The notes below the pieces were generated by a model that saw only the letters and a list, made by a program, of their open reading frames with translations, did no database searches and was not told the origin of the DNA. From an uncultured Gammaproteobacteria bacterium (GTDB lineage: Bacteria > Pseudomonadota > Gammaproteobacteria > UBA6429 > Thiohalophilaceae): 64,000 nt of DNA. Numbering within the stretch: the first letter of the stretch is position 1; every line of letters begins with the position of its first letter. The DNA lies in NCBI GenBank assembly GCA_913064945.1, contig CAJYAN010000012.1:58640-122639 (forward strand), read 5' to 3'. The position numbers and the translations under genes are program-made. Shown piece by piece: positions 35,045 through 42,943 of the stretch.

Positions 35045-35917
35045 TCACGAGGTAATCCCGAGCCGTCGATGTGTTTTACGTATCGCCTGAAGCTCATTCC
35101 TGTCATTCCAGGGCTGGCCAACCACTTTACGCATCAGCCCTTCAATAGTGCGAACCATCAACAGGTTATATAACATTCTTAACAGTGTGCCCGGCGTTCT
35201 GGGAAAGGCACGCAATGACATCGAGAAGCTGACCTCCTCATATTGTATGTAGTGCCAGTACCCGGGTGGAATATACAGAACATCACCGTGCTTTAGGTCC
35301 ACAACCTCGGCCCTGATTTTTTTTAGTGCGGGATACTTTTCCAGGTCCGGGTTGTCGTAGTCAATATCAAACAGGCTGCTAAACGAAAAAGGAACTCGAT
35401 AGAGGTATCGCGTCTGCTCAGGTGATATGAGCGTGACACGTTTTTTACCGCCAAAATGGCAGAGCAGAATATCCGCCATATCAATATCAAAGTGCATCTG
35501 CACCCTGGCGCCCTTACCCGCCATAAACAACACGGGCAATTTCTTAAACAGTTTCAGGCCAATGTCCGGGAACTCAAAATCCTTACGTAGCACCGGGGTC
35601 GCGGCGAGCAGGTTAAAAAAGAACATCCGCAGATTTTTTTCGCCTGCCTGTAATAAACTGATGTACTCCTTAAAGGGCATGGTCACGGCAGCAGCATGCT
35701 GATGCCTTTTACCCGTAGAACGCTCACTATCATATAATGGCACAGTGGTTTCACCGACCACTGATTTAAAATATTCCGTCGACCACTTCTCCCGCGCAGG
35801 CCAGTTCTTCGTCAAGTCCTCGATTACAAGAGGCTTTGCCGGTTCCTTGTACAGACGGAGAAAATCTTCTTTACCGATCGAAGTGACTCGGTCAATCTGA
35901 GAACAGCTTATTGCCAT
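35045..35917 (-). CDS. Cupin-like/JmjC-type 2OG-Fe(II) hydroxylase
   Basis: The 290-residue protein is a Cupin_8-type JmjC-like domain. Its iron site appears as H-x-D in QMHFDIDMADILLCHF (~residues 140-147), with a distal His in DVLYIPPGYWHYIQYEE (~residue 222). FGGKKRVTLISPEQ supplies the 2-oxoglutarate-binding Lys. Known family members hydroxylate proteins or small molecules. It lies between a 60-residue membrane peptide gene upstream and a methyltransferase gene downstream on the same strand. The substrate is unknown. Confidence 0.85.
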   Translation of the reverse strand: MAISCSQIDRVTSIGKEDFLRLYKEPAKPLVIEDLTKNWPAREKWSTEYFKSVVGETTVPLYDSERSTGKRHQHAAAVTMPFKEYISLLQAGEKNLRMFFFNLLAATPVLRKDFEFPDIGLKLFKKLPVLFMAGKGARVQMHFDIDMADILLCHFGGKKRVTLISPEQTRYLYRVPFSFSSLFDIDYDNPDLEKYPALKKIRAEVVDLKHGDVLYIPPGYWHYIQYEEVSFSMSLRAFPRTPGTLLRMLYNLLMVRTIEGLMRKVVGQPWNDRNELQAIRKTHRRLGITS

Positions 35918-35968
35918 GTGTGTTTCTTTGCCTGAACTATGCAGTACTATTTATTTTAAAAACGTATA

Positions 35969-36151
35969 TTAAAACCGGCCCATACCGCCAAACATACCAC
36001 CAAGTAAACCAAACACCACTGACCCCAGAACACTCAATATTATAAATGCCGGGATTGATGCAATGGCGGCCTTCACCATAAAAACCACCATCGACCAAAA
36101 TGGCATCTTGATATCAATAATATCCACTCGGGTAATGTTGTTTGTATCCAT
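35969..36151 (-). CDS. 60-residue single-helix membrane peptide, Gly-rich C-terminus
   Basis: This peptide has a polar N-terminus (MDTNNITRVDIIDIK), one long hydrophobic helix (about 18-45) and a short Gly-rich tail (GLLGGMFGGMGRF). A strong AAGGAGAA ribosome-binding site precedes the ATG. It is the first gene of a minus-strand group with the JmjC-like hydroxylase (51-bp gap) and methyltransferase. I do not recognise its function. A role as a membrane partner or modified product is speculation. Confidence 0.65.
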   Translation of the reverse strand: MDTNNITRVDIIDIKMPFWSMVVFMVKAAIASIPAFIILSVLGSVVFGLLGGMFGGMGRF

Positions 36152-36261
36152 TAGATTCTCCTTGTGCTTATATTGGCTTTATCGCAAATAAACTTACTAA
36201 TTAATGAGTGTGTTTACTTTTCATGAAACACTTCGTACTCTAGCCCCGTCACATCCACAGC

Positions 36262-36462
36262 CTAATCTACCTCTATCATACCTTTCGATATAAACTCGTG
36301 AATACTTGAATACGGCCAATCTACTGCTCGATTCATAAAGCCGTGTTTTATGGGATTAAAATGTCATAATTGATATGGGCTTCATAATCTCTCTCATCTC
36401 GTATCAAATGATCCCAACATCGCCTTTACCATCCTCCCCGCTCACCTTTTTCCTTTATTGTT
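36262..36462 (-). pseudogene. C-terminal remnant of a REP-associated (RAYT) transposase
   Basis: Read on the minus strand, the segment gives ERGGW, then a stop where Gln is expected, then RRCWDHLIRDERDYEAHINYD. A one-base deletion follows, and then FNPIKHGFMNRAVDW and PYSSIHEFISKGMIEVD to a stop. This order (W-x-RR-x-W-x-HLIRDE, NPIKHG, DWPYSS) is the C-terminal half of RAYT Y1 transposases. The catalytic N-terminal half (His-x-His) is missing, and a nonsense codon plus frameshift prove decay. A REP-like hairpin lies directly upstream. Confidence 0.8.
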
Positions 36463-36492
36463 TGTTGGGGTTCATCCTTCATTCCAACCTAC
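36463..36492. repeat. REP-like hairpin beside the RAYT remnant
   Basis: On the minus strand GTAGGTTGG and CCCCAAC form an imperfect stem around ATGAAGGATGA. The shape and the GTAGGTYGG start match REP-type sequences mobilised by RAYT transposases. Its position next to the RAYT pseudogene fits a former RAYT-REP unit. Confidence 0.5.
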
Positions 36493-36505
36493 CAGACGAT
36501 TAATA

Positions 36506-36814
36506 CTACCTATTTTCCGGTGCAATCGCTTTTATAGATTCACAAAATTCTGATAGCTCACCTCGATTGTAGTTAGTATTTATTCTTATCGTTGATGCCG
36601 GGTGATGAGTGATACTTACGCCAGGTCTGTGTTCTGTTTTAGGGCGAATGGGTCTTGGTACAAAACCACCTCCGCAATTTGGACAAACATTTTGGAGTAT
36701 CCCTTCTACACAATCAGTACAGAAAGTACATTCATAAGTACAGATATTGGCTTCTGTAGAGTCATATGGCAGGTCCTTGTCACAACACTCACAGTTTGGA
36801 TGAAGATTTAGCAT
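36506..36814 (-). CDS. DUF1272 zinc-ribbon protein
   Basis: This 102-residue protein matches DUF1272: LHPNCECCDKDLPYDSTEANICTYECTFC, then CPNCGGGFVPRPIRP. Eight or more Cys form two or more zinc sites. The family has no known function. The start at 36814 (MLNLHPN) fits the family better than the in-frame ATG at 36838. The gene directly follows an attC-like site on the same strand, and families like this are common cargo of integron cassettes. Confidence 0.8.
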   Translation of the reverse strand: MLNLHPNCECCDKDLPYDSTEANICTYECTFCTDCVEGILQNVCPNCGGGFVPRPIRPKTEHRPGVSITHHPASTIRINTNYNRGELSEFCESIKAIAPENR

Positions 36815-36838
36815 AAAAATATACCCTCCATTTTTCAC

Positions 36839-36897
36839 ACATAACGACTAAGCAGTGGGGTGCTGGTGCTACGTCCCACACCAGCACGCTGTTATGC
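36839..36897 (-). repeat. attC-like site (candidate integron cassette boundary)
   Basis: The 59-bp segment, read on the minus strand, begins GCATAAC and ends GTTATGT, near-inverse repeats like R'' and R' boxes. Internally GTGCTGGTG pairs perfectly with CACCAGCAC. The cupin stop codon TAA lies inside the GCATAAC box, as in many cassettes. Doubts: GTTATGT does not fully fit GTTRRRY, and the unpaired spacers beside the central stem are unequal (3 versus 14 bases). No integrase is in view. Confidence 0.4.
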
Positions 36898-37233
36898 ACT
36901 GACTCTGTCTCCATGGCTCTTTGGCTGAGAGACCACTAAAAAGCGTAAGTTTACTGTGCCTGTATTCATCAACTGGCGTGGTTCTTTCGCTGGAACGTGA
37001 ATGCCACTGCCGGCATGAATTTCGAACACATTACCCGAAATCTCAAGGTGGGCGACACCTGCTAGAACATAAAAAAACTGCTGTGATAGACTGTGATAGT
37101 GCCTTTGCTCTTTTTCATTTGGAGGCATATTTTCCTCGATAATGCTTAACTCTTCAGATTCAAGCAAATGCCAACCATCCGCATCATTACCCCACTTGTA
37201 GTGTTCTGAATTTTCAGTATTTACTATTTTCAT
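36892..37233 (-). CDS. Cupin-domain protein
   Basis: The 113-residue protein is a single small beta-barrel cupin with motif 1 (EQRHYHSLSQQFFYVLAGVAHLEI) and motif 2 (HAGSGIHVPAKEPRQLMN). The metal-binding His and Glu positions are partly present (H-x-H-like HYHS, E as Q). The function is unknown; many small cupins bind sugars or regulate metabolism. The gene lies between two attC-like junctions, and its stop codon falls inside one. Confidence 0.82.
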   Translation of the reverse strand: MKIVNTENSEHYKWGNDADGWHLLESEELSIIEENMPPNEKEQRHYHSLSQQFFYVLAGVAHLEISGNVFEIHAGSGIHVPAKEPRQLMNTGTVNLRFLVVSQPKSHGDRVSA

Positions 37234-37243
37234 AATTTGAGAG

Positions 37244-37250
37244 GCACAAC
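37244..37250 (-). repeat. Possible cassette core site GTTGTGC
   Basis: On the minus strand GTTGTGC stands 10 bases before the cupin ATG, the place expected for a cassette recombination point. An inverted repeat AATGAC-N9-GTCATT lies just upstream, but no partner R'' box is visible. The support is weak. Confidence 0.25.
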
Positions 37251-37272
37251 GTTTTTAATGACGGACCGCCGG

Positions 37273-37743
37273 TCATTGGTGATTCCAGTCTGCGTTTTTC
37301 TCAGTGGAACTTAGTTTTCTTGTTAAGGGGATAGTTTTAAATTTTACCCACACACCACCGTAATTTGTTTGGCTCTGTCGGAAATTTAATTCTTTTGGTA
37401 AATACACAACTAATTGATCATCATACGGCCATTTTATTCCAATTGGCAAAGGCTTAAATACAACACCGTTGCTGTTTATAACTATTGCTTTTGTGTTTAG
37501 AAGGTTTCTATATACCTGAGTGTCAATACGATTTAAAGCAAGCTTTACCCTGGTCTCTTTATTACCACATTGACTCAACACATACTTTAACAAGTATTTA
37601 TTGCCTGGAGATTTATACGATGCCAATTCAGTTTCAATACAAGGGTTACTAGAGGCCATAAATATACCACCTTCTATACTCTTGAGAATCACGAAAGCTC
37701 CAAATAGTGCAAATCCGAAAACGATCCATTGTTTTTTATTCAT
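37273..37743 (-). CDS. Membrane-anchored protein of unknown function, AT-rich
   Basis: This 156-residue protein has one N-terminal membrane helix (IVFGFALFGAFVILKSI, ~6-22) and a predicted extracytoplasmic domain with two Cys. I do not recognise a family. The ATG at 37743 is chosen because the longer frame to 37755 begins with TTG inside the candidate core site. Base composition is clearly more AT-rich than that of the flanking genes, which suggests transfer. It ends 39 bp before the cupin gene in the same orientation. Confidence 0.6.
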   Translation of the reverse strand: MNKKQWIVFGFALFGAFVILKSIEGGIFMASSNPCIETELASYKSPGNKYLLKYVLSQCGNKETRVKLALNRIDTQVYRNLLNTKAIVINSNGVVFKPLPIGIKWPYDDQLVVYLPKELNFRQSQTNYGGVWVKFKTIPLTRKLSSTEKNADWNHQ

Positions 37744-37749
37744 TTGTAA

Positions 37750-37756
37750 GCCCAAC
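37750..37756 (-). repeat. Possible cassette core site GTTGGGC
   Basis: On the minus strand GTTGGGC fully matches the GTTRRRY core of attC sites and lies 6 bases before the ATG of the AT-rich gene. An imperfect partner GCCCAGC occurs 20 bases upstream. It marks the possible start of the cassette cluster. Confidence 0.3.
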
Positions 37757-37858
37757 AGTTATATACCGTGCTGGGCGCAACCCAATATGCCACTTCCTGT
37801 ATGATAATCCTGGGGTGCCCAATATTTCTGTCTCACTGCAAATATAGTATAACGCTGC

Positions 37859-38743
37859 TCAACCTGCTTCTGATAATAATCGATCCAGCATGTCCTCGGC
37901 CTGCTGGCCGTAACCGCCTCCGAACAGATTATAGTGATTGATGATGTGGTAGAGGTTATAGAGTGTCTTACGTGTTTTATAGCCAGCATCTAACGGCCAG
38001 GCCTCATTATAGGCGGCATAAAAATCAGCGCTGAAACCACCGAAGAGTTCGGTCATGGCCAGATCGGTTTCACGGTCACCATAATAAACCGCCGGGTCGA
38101 AGATCACTGGCTCACCGCTAAAACTGATGGCGAAGTTGCCGCCCCACAGGTCGCCATGTAGTAATGAGGCTGGTGGTGAATAGTCTGTAAAGAATACCTC
38201 CAGCTGATCGAGGAGCTGTTCACCCTTGTTTAAGGCGCGCGATGAGTAACCGCTGCTTTTTGCTAACGTTAACTGATAACCGAGACGGTGTTGGCGCCAA
38301 AAGTCTAACCAGCTATCTTCCCGGTCGTTTGGTTGATGCGTGGCACCGATGGTGTTGTCACGCTGCCAGCCATACCGATCTGAGGTGCACCGGTGAAGCT
38401 GTGCCAGTTGGCCACCGAAGTGGCGTGTGGCACCCTGATCACTGCCGCCGAACGGCAGGTACTCCATGACGATATAGGCCTGACGGCCTGCTATCCCCGT
38501 ACCGATTGCCTCTGGTACTAACACTGCCTGTGCCTTAGCCAGCTCACGCAGGCCGTCGGCCTCGGCTTCAAACATCTCCAGTTTGTCGGCACGGTTAAAC
38601 TTTACAAAGTACTCGCGCCGGTCCAGGCCGGTTATTTTATAGGCTGTATTGATACAGCCGCCGCCAACACTACCCTTGTGTTCAACCTTAAAGGCCTTGC
38701 CGGTCTGCGTGGCGATGGCCTGGGCAATGACGTGCCAGGGCAT
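37859..38743 (-). CDS. Fructosamine kinase family protein
   Basis: The 294-residue protein has the aminoglycoside phosphotransferase-like fold of the FN3K family: an ATP-site strand (VGGGCINTAYKITGLDRREYFVKFN), the catalytic LLHGDLWGGNFA motif near residue 198 and the metal-binding VIFDPAVYYGDRETDLAM motif. These cytoplasmic enzymes phosphorylate glycated proteins or ribulosamines, leading to deglycation. It starts 2 bp after the stop of the metallo-hydrolase gene, so the two form an operon. Confidence 0.92.
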   Translation of the reverse strand: MPWHVIAQAIATQTGKAFKVEHKGSVGGGCINTAYKITGLDRREYFVKFNRADKLEMFEAEADGLRELAKAQAVLVPEAIGTGIAGRQAYIVMEYLPFGGSDQGATRHFGGQLAQLHRCTSDRYGWQRDNTIGATHQPNDREDSWLDFWRQHRLGYQLTLAKSSGYSSRALNKGEQLLDQLEVFFTDYSPPASLLHGDLWGGNFAISFSGEPVIFDPAVYYGDRETDLAMTELFGGFSADFYAAYNEAWPLDAGYKTRKTLYNLYHIINHYNLFGGGYGQQAEDMLDRLLSEAG

Positions 38744-38745
38744 AC

Positions 38746-39681
38746 TTAGAACTGCGCCTTTTCATACTCCAGCATGGCCAGGTTGATATGCTTGCCGACC
38801 TCGCCCTCAAAACCACTCCACTGATGATAGTCTTTCAGGCTGGCCACCACTCGCGGCTTCATTTCATAGTCGCTCAGCCCCTGGTCGTAGAGCCGGGCGA
38901 CTTCCGCGTACAGGGTCTGCAAATAACGACGAAAGACTTTCACACGTGACGCATCACCACTGTGCCCATGACCGGGTACATACACTTTCATGTTCAACTT
39001 AATGGCGACGTCACAGGCCGCAATACTGCCCTGAAAGCTGCCATCGTCCATGCGACCAATTCGCTCGTAAAAGGCGTTATCGCCGGTAAACAGCACCGAA
39101 TCCTCCACCACCTGCACCATGATATCGGTACCGCTATGTGCCCGTCGCGGAGCAAATATACGAAAGTGCATACCACCGACACTAAAGCCACCACTGTCGT
39201 CGATTGGCTGAGTGGGGATCACAGCCCTGGTACCGCTGGTCGCACCCTCGGTAAGTCGATTCATGGTACTGACCCAGGTCGTTGCCGCGCCTGCATGGGC
39301 CTCGGCGATCATCTGCGGATGCGCTAACAGCTTCACCTCCGGGAAGACCTCGGTGAATGCCTGGTTACCCAGCCAGTGATCACCGTGAATATGGGTATTG
39401 AGAATATGAGTCACCGGCTGGTCGGTAAGCAGACGAATTTGTCGCAAGACCATCCGGCCGGTATAGAGACTTGAACCGGGGTCGATGACCACCACGCCTC
39501 GCGCGGTGATGACAAAACCGGGATTATTGATAAAGCCGTGGTTTTGCCGGGTAGGGGTCTCTCGCGGGCCGTGAATAACATACGTATGCGCCGCAATTTT
39601 TTCGGCGGCCACATCGGGGATCTCCTCTGCCAGCAACAACGCCGACGGCAACAATAATAGACTCAAGAGTAAAAACCGCAT
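38746..39681 (-). CDS. Secreted metallo-beta-lactamase-fold hydrolase
   Basis: The 311-residue protein has a signal peptide (about 1-18, hydrophobic LLLSLLLLPSALLLA) and the MBL-fold zinc motif HIHGDHWLGNQAF near residue 106. A later Asp/His set includes GDNAFY and GHGHSGD. It resembles the quinoprotein-associated SoxH-like metallo-hydrolases that act in the periplasm. No substrate can be given. It is the first gene of an operon with fructosamine kinase. Confidence 0.85.
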   Translation of the reverse strand: MRFLLLSLLLLPSALLLAEEIPDVAAEKIAAHTYVIHGPRETPTRQNHGFINNPGFVITARGVVVIDPGSSLYTGRMVLRQIRLLTDQPVTHILNTHIHGDHWLGNQAFTEVFPEVKLLAHPQMIAEAHAGAATTWVSTMNRLTEGATSGTRAVIPTQPIDDSGGFSVGGMHFRIFAPRRAHSGTDIMVQVVEDSVLFTGDNAFYERIGRMDDGSFQGSIAACDVAIKLNMKVYVPGHGHSGDASRVKVFRRYLQTLYAEVARLYDQGLSDYEMKPRVVASLKDYHQWSGFEGEVGKHINLAMLEYEKAQF

Positions 39682-39774
39682 AAAAATCCCCCATTAAATT
39701 AAAAGCACTGTACTGCAAGTTTGCGGTAGGATTTAACCCCGACCCGGACAACAAAATTATAGGTGTATATTGAC

Positions 39775-40323
39775 GTGAAGGTATATACGGAGATCACTCC
39801 GGCCCTGGCCGAGTGGATACAACGCCAACCCATGTTTTTTAACGCCAGCGCCCCGCTGAGCGGGCAGGGGCATATTAACCTGTCGCCCCGCGGCCTCGAC
39901 AGCCTGCGGATTGTCGACCCCAATCAGGTTGCGATCCTGGATTTTACCGGCAGTGGTAATGAGACCGCCTGCCACCTGGCTGAAAACGGACGCTTGACCG
40001 TGATGTTTTGCGCCTTCGAGGGCGAACCACTGATCCTGCGCCTGTATGGCGAGGGCGAAGTCATTGTCCCTGGCGACCAGGCCTGGCCGTCTCTGCGCGG
40101 TCTGTTCGACGCCGAGGCACCCGGTGTGCGGCAGATTTTCCGCCTGCTAGTGACCCGAATACAAACCACCTGCGGCTATGGCGTACCCTTAATGAAATTT
40201 CAAGGCCAGCGTCAGCGCCTGCCGGACTGGGCGAGCGACAAGGGTGAAGACGCCTTACGTCAGTATCGGCAGGCCAAAAATGCCACCAGTATTGATGGCC
40301 TGAAGGCGCCAACACTTTTCTGA
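39775..40323 (+). CDS. Pyridoxamine 5'-phosphate oxidase-like flavin protein
   Basis: The 182-residue protein is a split-barrel PPOX-like protein (FFNASAPLSGQGHINLSPRGLDSLRI, VAILDFTGSGNETACHLAENGRLTVMF). Such proteins bind FMN or F420 and reduce diverse substrates; a true PdxH role is unlikely because its substrate residues are not evident. The start is GTG at 39775, giving MKVYTEITPALAEW, which fits relatives better than the GTG at 39763. It is divergent from the metallo-hydrolase gene. Confidence 0.85.
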   Translation: MKVYTEITPALAEWIQRQPMFFNASAPLSGQGHINLSPRGLDSLRIVDPNQVAILDFTGSGNETACHLAENGRLTVMFCAFEGEPLILRLYGEGEVIVPGDQAWPSLRGLFDAEAPGVRQIFRLLVTRIQTTCGYGVPLMKFQGQRQRLPDWASDKGEDALRQYRQAKNATSIDGLKAPTLF

Positions 40324-40378
40324 TCGCCGCCAGAAAAGGCTTGACAATAGCGTCAGCCAGGCGAAGGTAACTGGCATG

Positions 40379-40590
40379 TTATGCACAGGCATAAATGAAT
40401 CAAGCACTTCCGTGGCATTTTTATGACAAAAATGAAGTTTGCACTATTAAAATAGTGTAACCTATTGATAGTTATTAATTATTTTACAAGTCTATTTTCT
40501 GTACAGATTAACAAAACTGTAACACTGGCAAGGGGAAAGAGGCGATTACAACATTTCATCCACAAAGTTATCCACAGGTTTTGTGGATAA
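40379..40590. other. Cluster of four DnaA-box-like 9-mers with an AT-rich stretch
   Basis: The 356-bp gap before priA holds no gene. It contains TTATGCACA (40379-40387), TCATCCACA (40556-40564), TTATCCACA (40568-40576) and the inverted TGTGGATAA (40582-40590). The last two form a palindrome with perfect consensus DnaA boxes 5 bp apart. An AT-rich stretch (~40430-40510) lies between the first and the rest. It could be an origin-like, titration or regulatory DnaA site. Without dnaA, dnaN or a GC-skew check, an oriC call is not justified. Confidence 0.55.
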
Positions 40591-40679
40591 CAATCATTAT
40601 CATTGATGGACAAGTAGTTAGCTTATCAAACCTAGAAATCATCTTAAGCAACGCCGCTAAGTAGGCCTACTAAACCCGC

Positions 40680-42890
40680 ATGCAAAACCAGGATTCCATT
40701 CTTCGCGTCGCCATACCCACGCCTTTGCGACGCCTGTTCGACTACTTACCCGCTAACAATACGGAGCTACCCGCTGTTGGCTCGCGTGTCCGCGTCAACT
40801 TTGGCCGGCGTGATGTCATTGGCGTGGTGATTGAGATTGTCGATCACTCAGAACTACCTCGACACAAGCTCAAGGCGATTGTTGAGGTCCTCGATACTAC
40901 GCCCATACTGGAGACTTCGATCCTCAAGCTAAATCGCTGGGCGGCACAGTACTATCAACATCCGCTGGGCGAGGCCATGCAACAGGCCATGCCGATCCTG
41001 TTACGCCAGGGCAAACCGGCGCAGCCACAGTCACAGCGTCAGTATGTGCTTACTACTGACGCCGATGACACCACGCTTGCGACGTTAAAGCGCTCACCCA
41101 AACAACAGCTTGTCTATAACCAGCTGCAAAATGCAAGCGGCCCACTGAGTGACGCCGAGCTTCGGTTACATTTTTCTGACCACAGTTACCGCGCCCCGTT
41201 GCAGAAGCTGATCGAAAAGGGCCTCGCCGTTGAGCAATACCAGCCGCTGCTGCCACAGGGTAACCCTGCACCACAACCCGGCCCGATGTTAAATGCCGAA
41301 CAACAGACTGCCGTCGCGGCTGTAGTGAGGACACTGGGACAGTCGCAGTGCTTTTTACTCGACGGTGTCACCGGCAGCGGCAAGACCGAGGTCTACCTCA
41401 ACATTATCGAGCAGGTCCACGCACAACAACGCCAGGTGCTGGTGCTGGTACCGGAGATAGGTCTGACGCCACAACTGGTGGATCGCTTTCGCCGCCGTCT
41501 CGCCAGGCCAGTGGTGGTCATGCACTCGGGTCTCAATGACCAGGAACGTCTTAATGCCTGGCTGGCGGCACGCGACGGCGATGCCGGTGTCATCATTGGC
41601 ACCCGTTCGGCTGTCTTTACGCCACTGAAAAATACAGGGCTGATCATTGTCGATGAAGAACACGACATGTCACTGAAACAGCAGGACGGTTTTCGCTATC
41701 ATGCCCGCGACCTGGCCATCCTGCGCGCTCGTGAACTCGATGTGCCCGTATTACTCGGCTCTGCCACACCATCACTGGAGAGTCTCTACAACGCCCAACA
41801 AGGTCGCAGCCAGATACTGTACCTGACGCAACGCGCCGGTGACGCCAGCCCACCACAGCTGCATGCCATCGATCTGAAGGGTCAGCCCATACAGGATGGC
41901 CTGTCCCTGCGCCTGCGCCAGGCCATGACCTCTCACCTTGAACGCGGCCGGCAGGTCATGCTGTTTTTAAACCGGCGCGGCTTTGCCCCGGTGTTGATGT
42001 GTCACGACTGTGGCTGGCACGCCCGCTGTTCGCGTTGCGACGCCCACATGACCCTGCACCGTCGCGTGCAGCGCCTGCGCTGCCATCACTGTGGTAGCGA
42101 ACAACGCCTGATGAGCACCTGTCCCACCTGCAAAAGTGAGGCACTGGTCGAGGTCGGCCATGGCACCGAGCGCCTGGAAGAGACCCTGGTCGAGATGTTT
42201 CCTGGCTATCGCATTCTACGTATCGACCGTGACAGTACGCGTCGCAAGGGGGAACTGAAGGATAAGCTAGGACAGATCAAGCGCGGCGAGGCGCAGATCC
42301 TGGTCGGCACACAAATGCTGGCCAAGGGACATCACTTTCCCGGTGTCACCCTGGTCGGCATTCTCGATGCCGACTATGGCCTGTTTAGCGCCGACTTTCG
42401 CGCCACCGAGCGTATGGCGCAGATGATCCTGCAGGTCGCGGGACGCGCCGGGCGCGCCGAGCTGCCCGGCGAGGTCTTTATCCAGACCCATCACCCCGAA
42501 CACCCCCTACTGCGTACCTTGATGACGGCGGGTTATGCCGCCTTTGCCGCGGCGGCGCTGCAGGAACGCCAACAAACCGAGTTACCACCACAGAGCTACC
42601 TTGTCCTGTTGCGGGCCGAGGCGGTTCAAAGCGGCGAGGCCCTGTCATTTTTACAGCAGGTCCGCCAGCGACTGACGCAGTATGGTGTCACCGAGGTACA
42701 ATTTTTTGGCCCCTTTCCCGCGCCGATGGAGCGCCGCGCCGGGCGTTATCGCGCCCAGCTACTCCTGCAGGCGCCGCAACGAGGGCCGCTACAACAACTA
42801 CTCAGCACCTGCCTGCCGTCACTGGAGTCCCTGCCGCAGACGCGCAAGGTGCGATGGTCGGTCGATGTCGATCCGATGGAGATGTTTTAA
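40680..42890 (+). CDS. priA: Primosomal replication restart helicase PriA
   Basis: The 736-residue protein has a 3'-DNA-end binding N-terminal domain. The helicase domain carries Walker A TGSGKTE (~residue 229) and DEEH (~324). A zinc-binding insert has paired Cys motifs (CHDCGWHARCSRCDAH, CHHCGSE, CPTCKSE; ~440-487), and a C-terminal domain follows. PriA reloads the replisome at collapsed forks. It heads the conserved priA-argS-SPOR gene order; the gap to argS is 53 bp. A DnaA-box cluster lies upstream. Confidence 0.96.
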   Translation: MQNQDSILRVAIPTPLRRLFDYLPANNTELPAVGSRVRVNFGRRDVIGVVIEIVDHSELPRHKLKAIVEVLDTTPILETSILKLNRWAAQYYQHPLGEAMQQAMPILLRQGKPAQPQSQRQYVLTTDADDTTLATLKRSPKQQLVYNQLQNASGPLSDAELRLHFSDHSYRAPLQKLIEKGLAVEQYQPLLPQGNPAPQPGPMLNAEQQTAVAAVVRTLGQSQCFLLDGVTGSGKTEVYLNIIEQVHAQQRQVLVLVPEIGLTPQLVDRFRRRLARPVVVMHSGLNDQERLNAWLAARDGDAGVIIGTRSAVFTPLKNTGLIIVDEEHDMSLKQQDGFRYHARDLAILRARELDVPVLLGSATPSLESLYNAQQGRSQILYLTQRAGDASPPQLHAIDLKGQPIQDGLSLRLRQAMTSHLERGRQVMLFLNRRGFAPVLMCHDCGWHARCSRCDAHMTLHRRVQRLRCHHCGSEQRLMSTCPTCKSEALVEVGHGTERLEETLVEMFPGYRILRIDRDSTRRKGELKDKLGQIKRGEAQILVGTQMLAKGHHFPGVTLVGILDADYGLFSADFRATERMAQMILQVAGRAGRAELPGEVFIQTHHPEHPLLRTLMTAGYAAFAAAALQERQQTELPPQSYLVLLRAEAVQSGEALSFLQQVRQRLTQYGVTEVQFFGPFPAPMERRAGRYRAQLLLQAPQRGPLQQLLSTCLPSLESLPQTRKVRWSVDVDPMEMF

Positions 42891-42943
42891 GGCGGCAAAA
42901 AGCCGGTATACTACGGCGCTTGATCTTGTACGGTTAAACATTC

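Noticed and set aside
40379..40590. Calling the DnaA-box cluster the chromosomal origin
   Set aside because: No dnaA, dnaN, gyrB, rpmH or mnmG nearby; skew cannot be computed here, so it is kept as an open observation.
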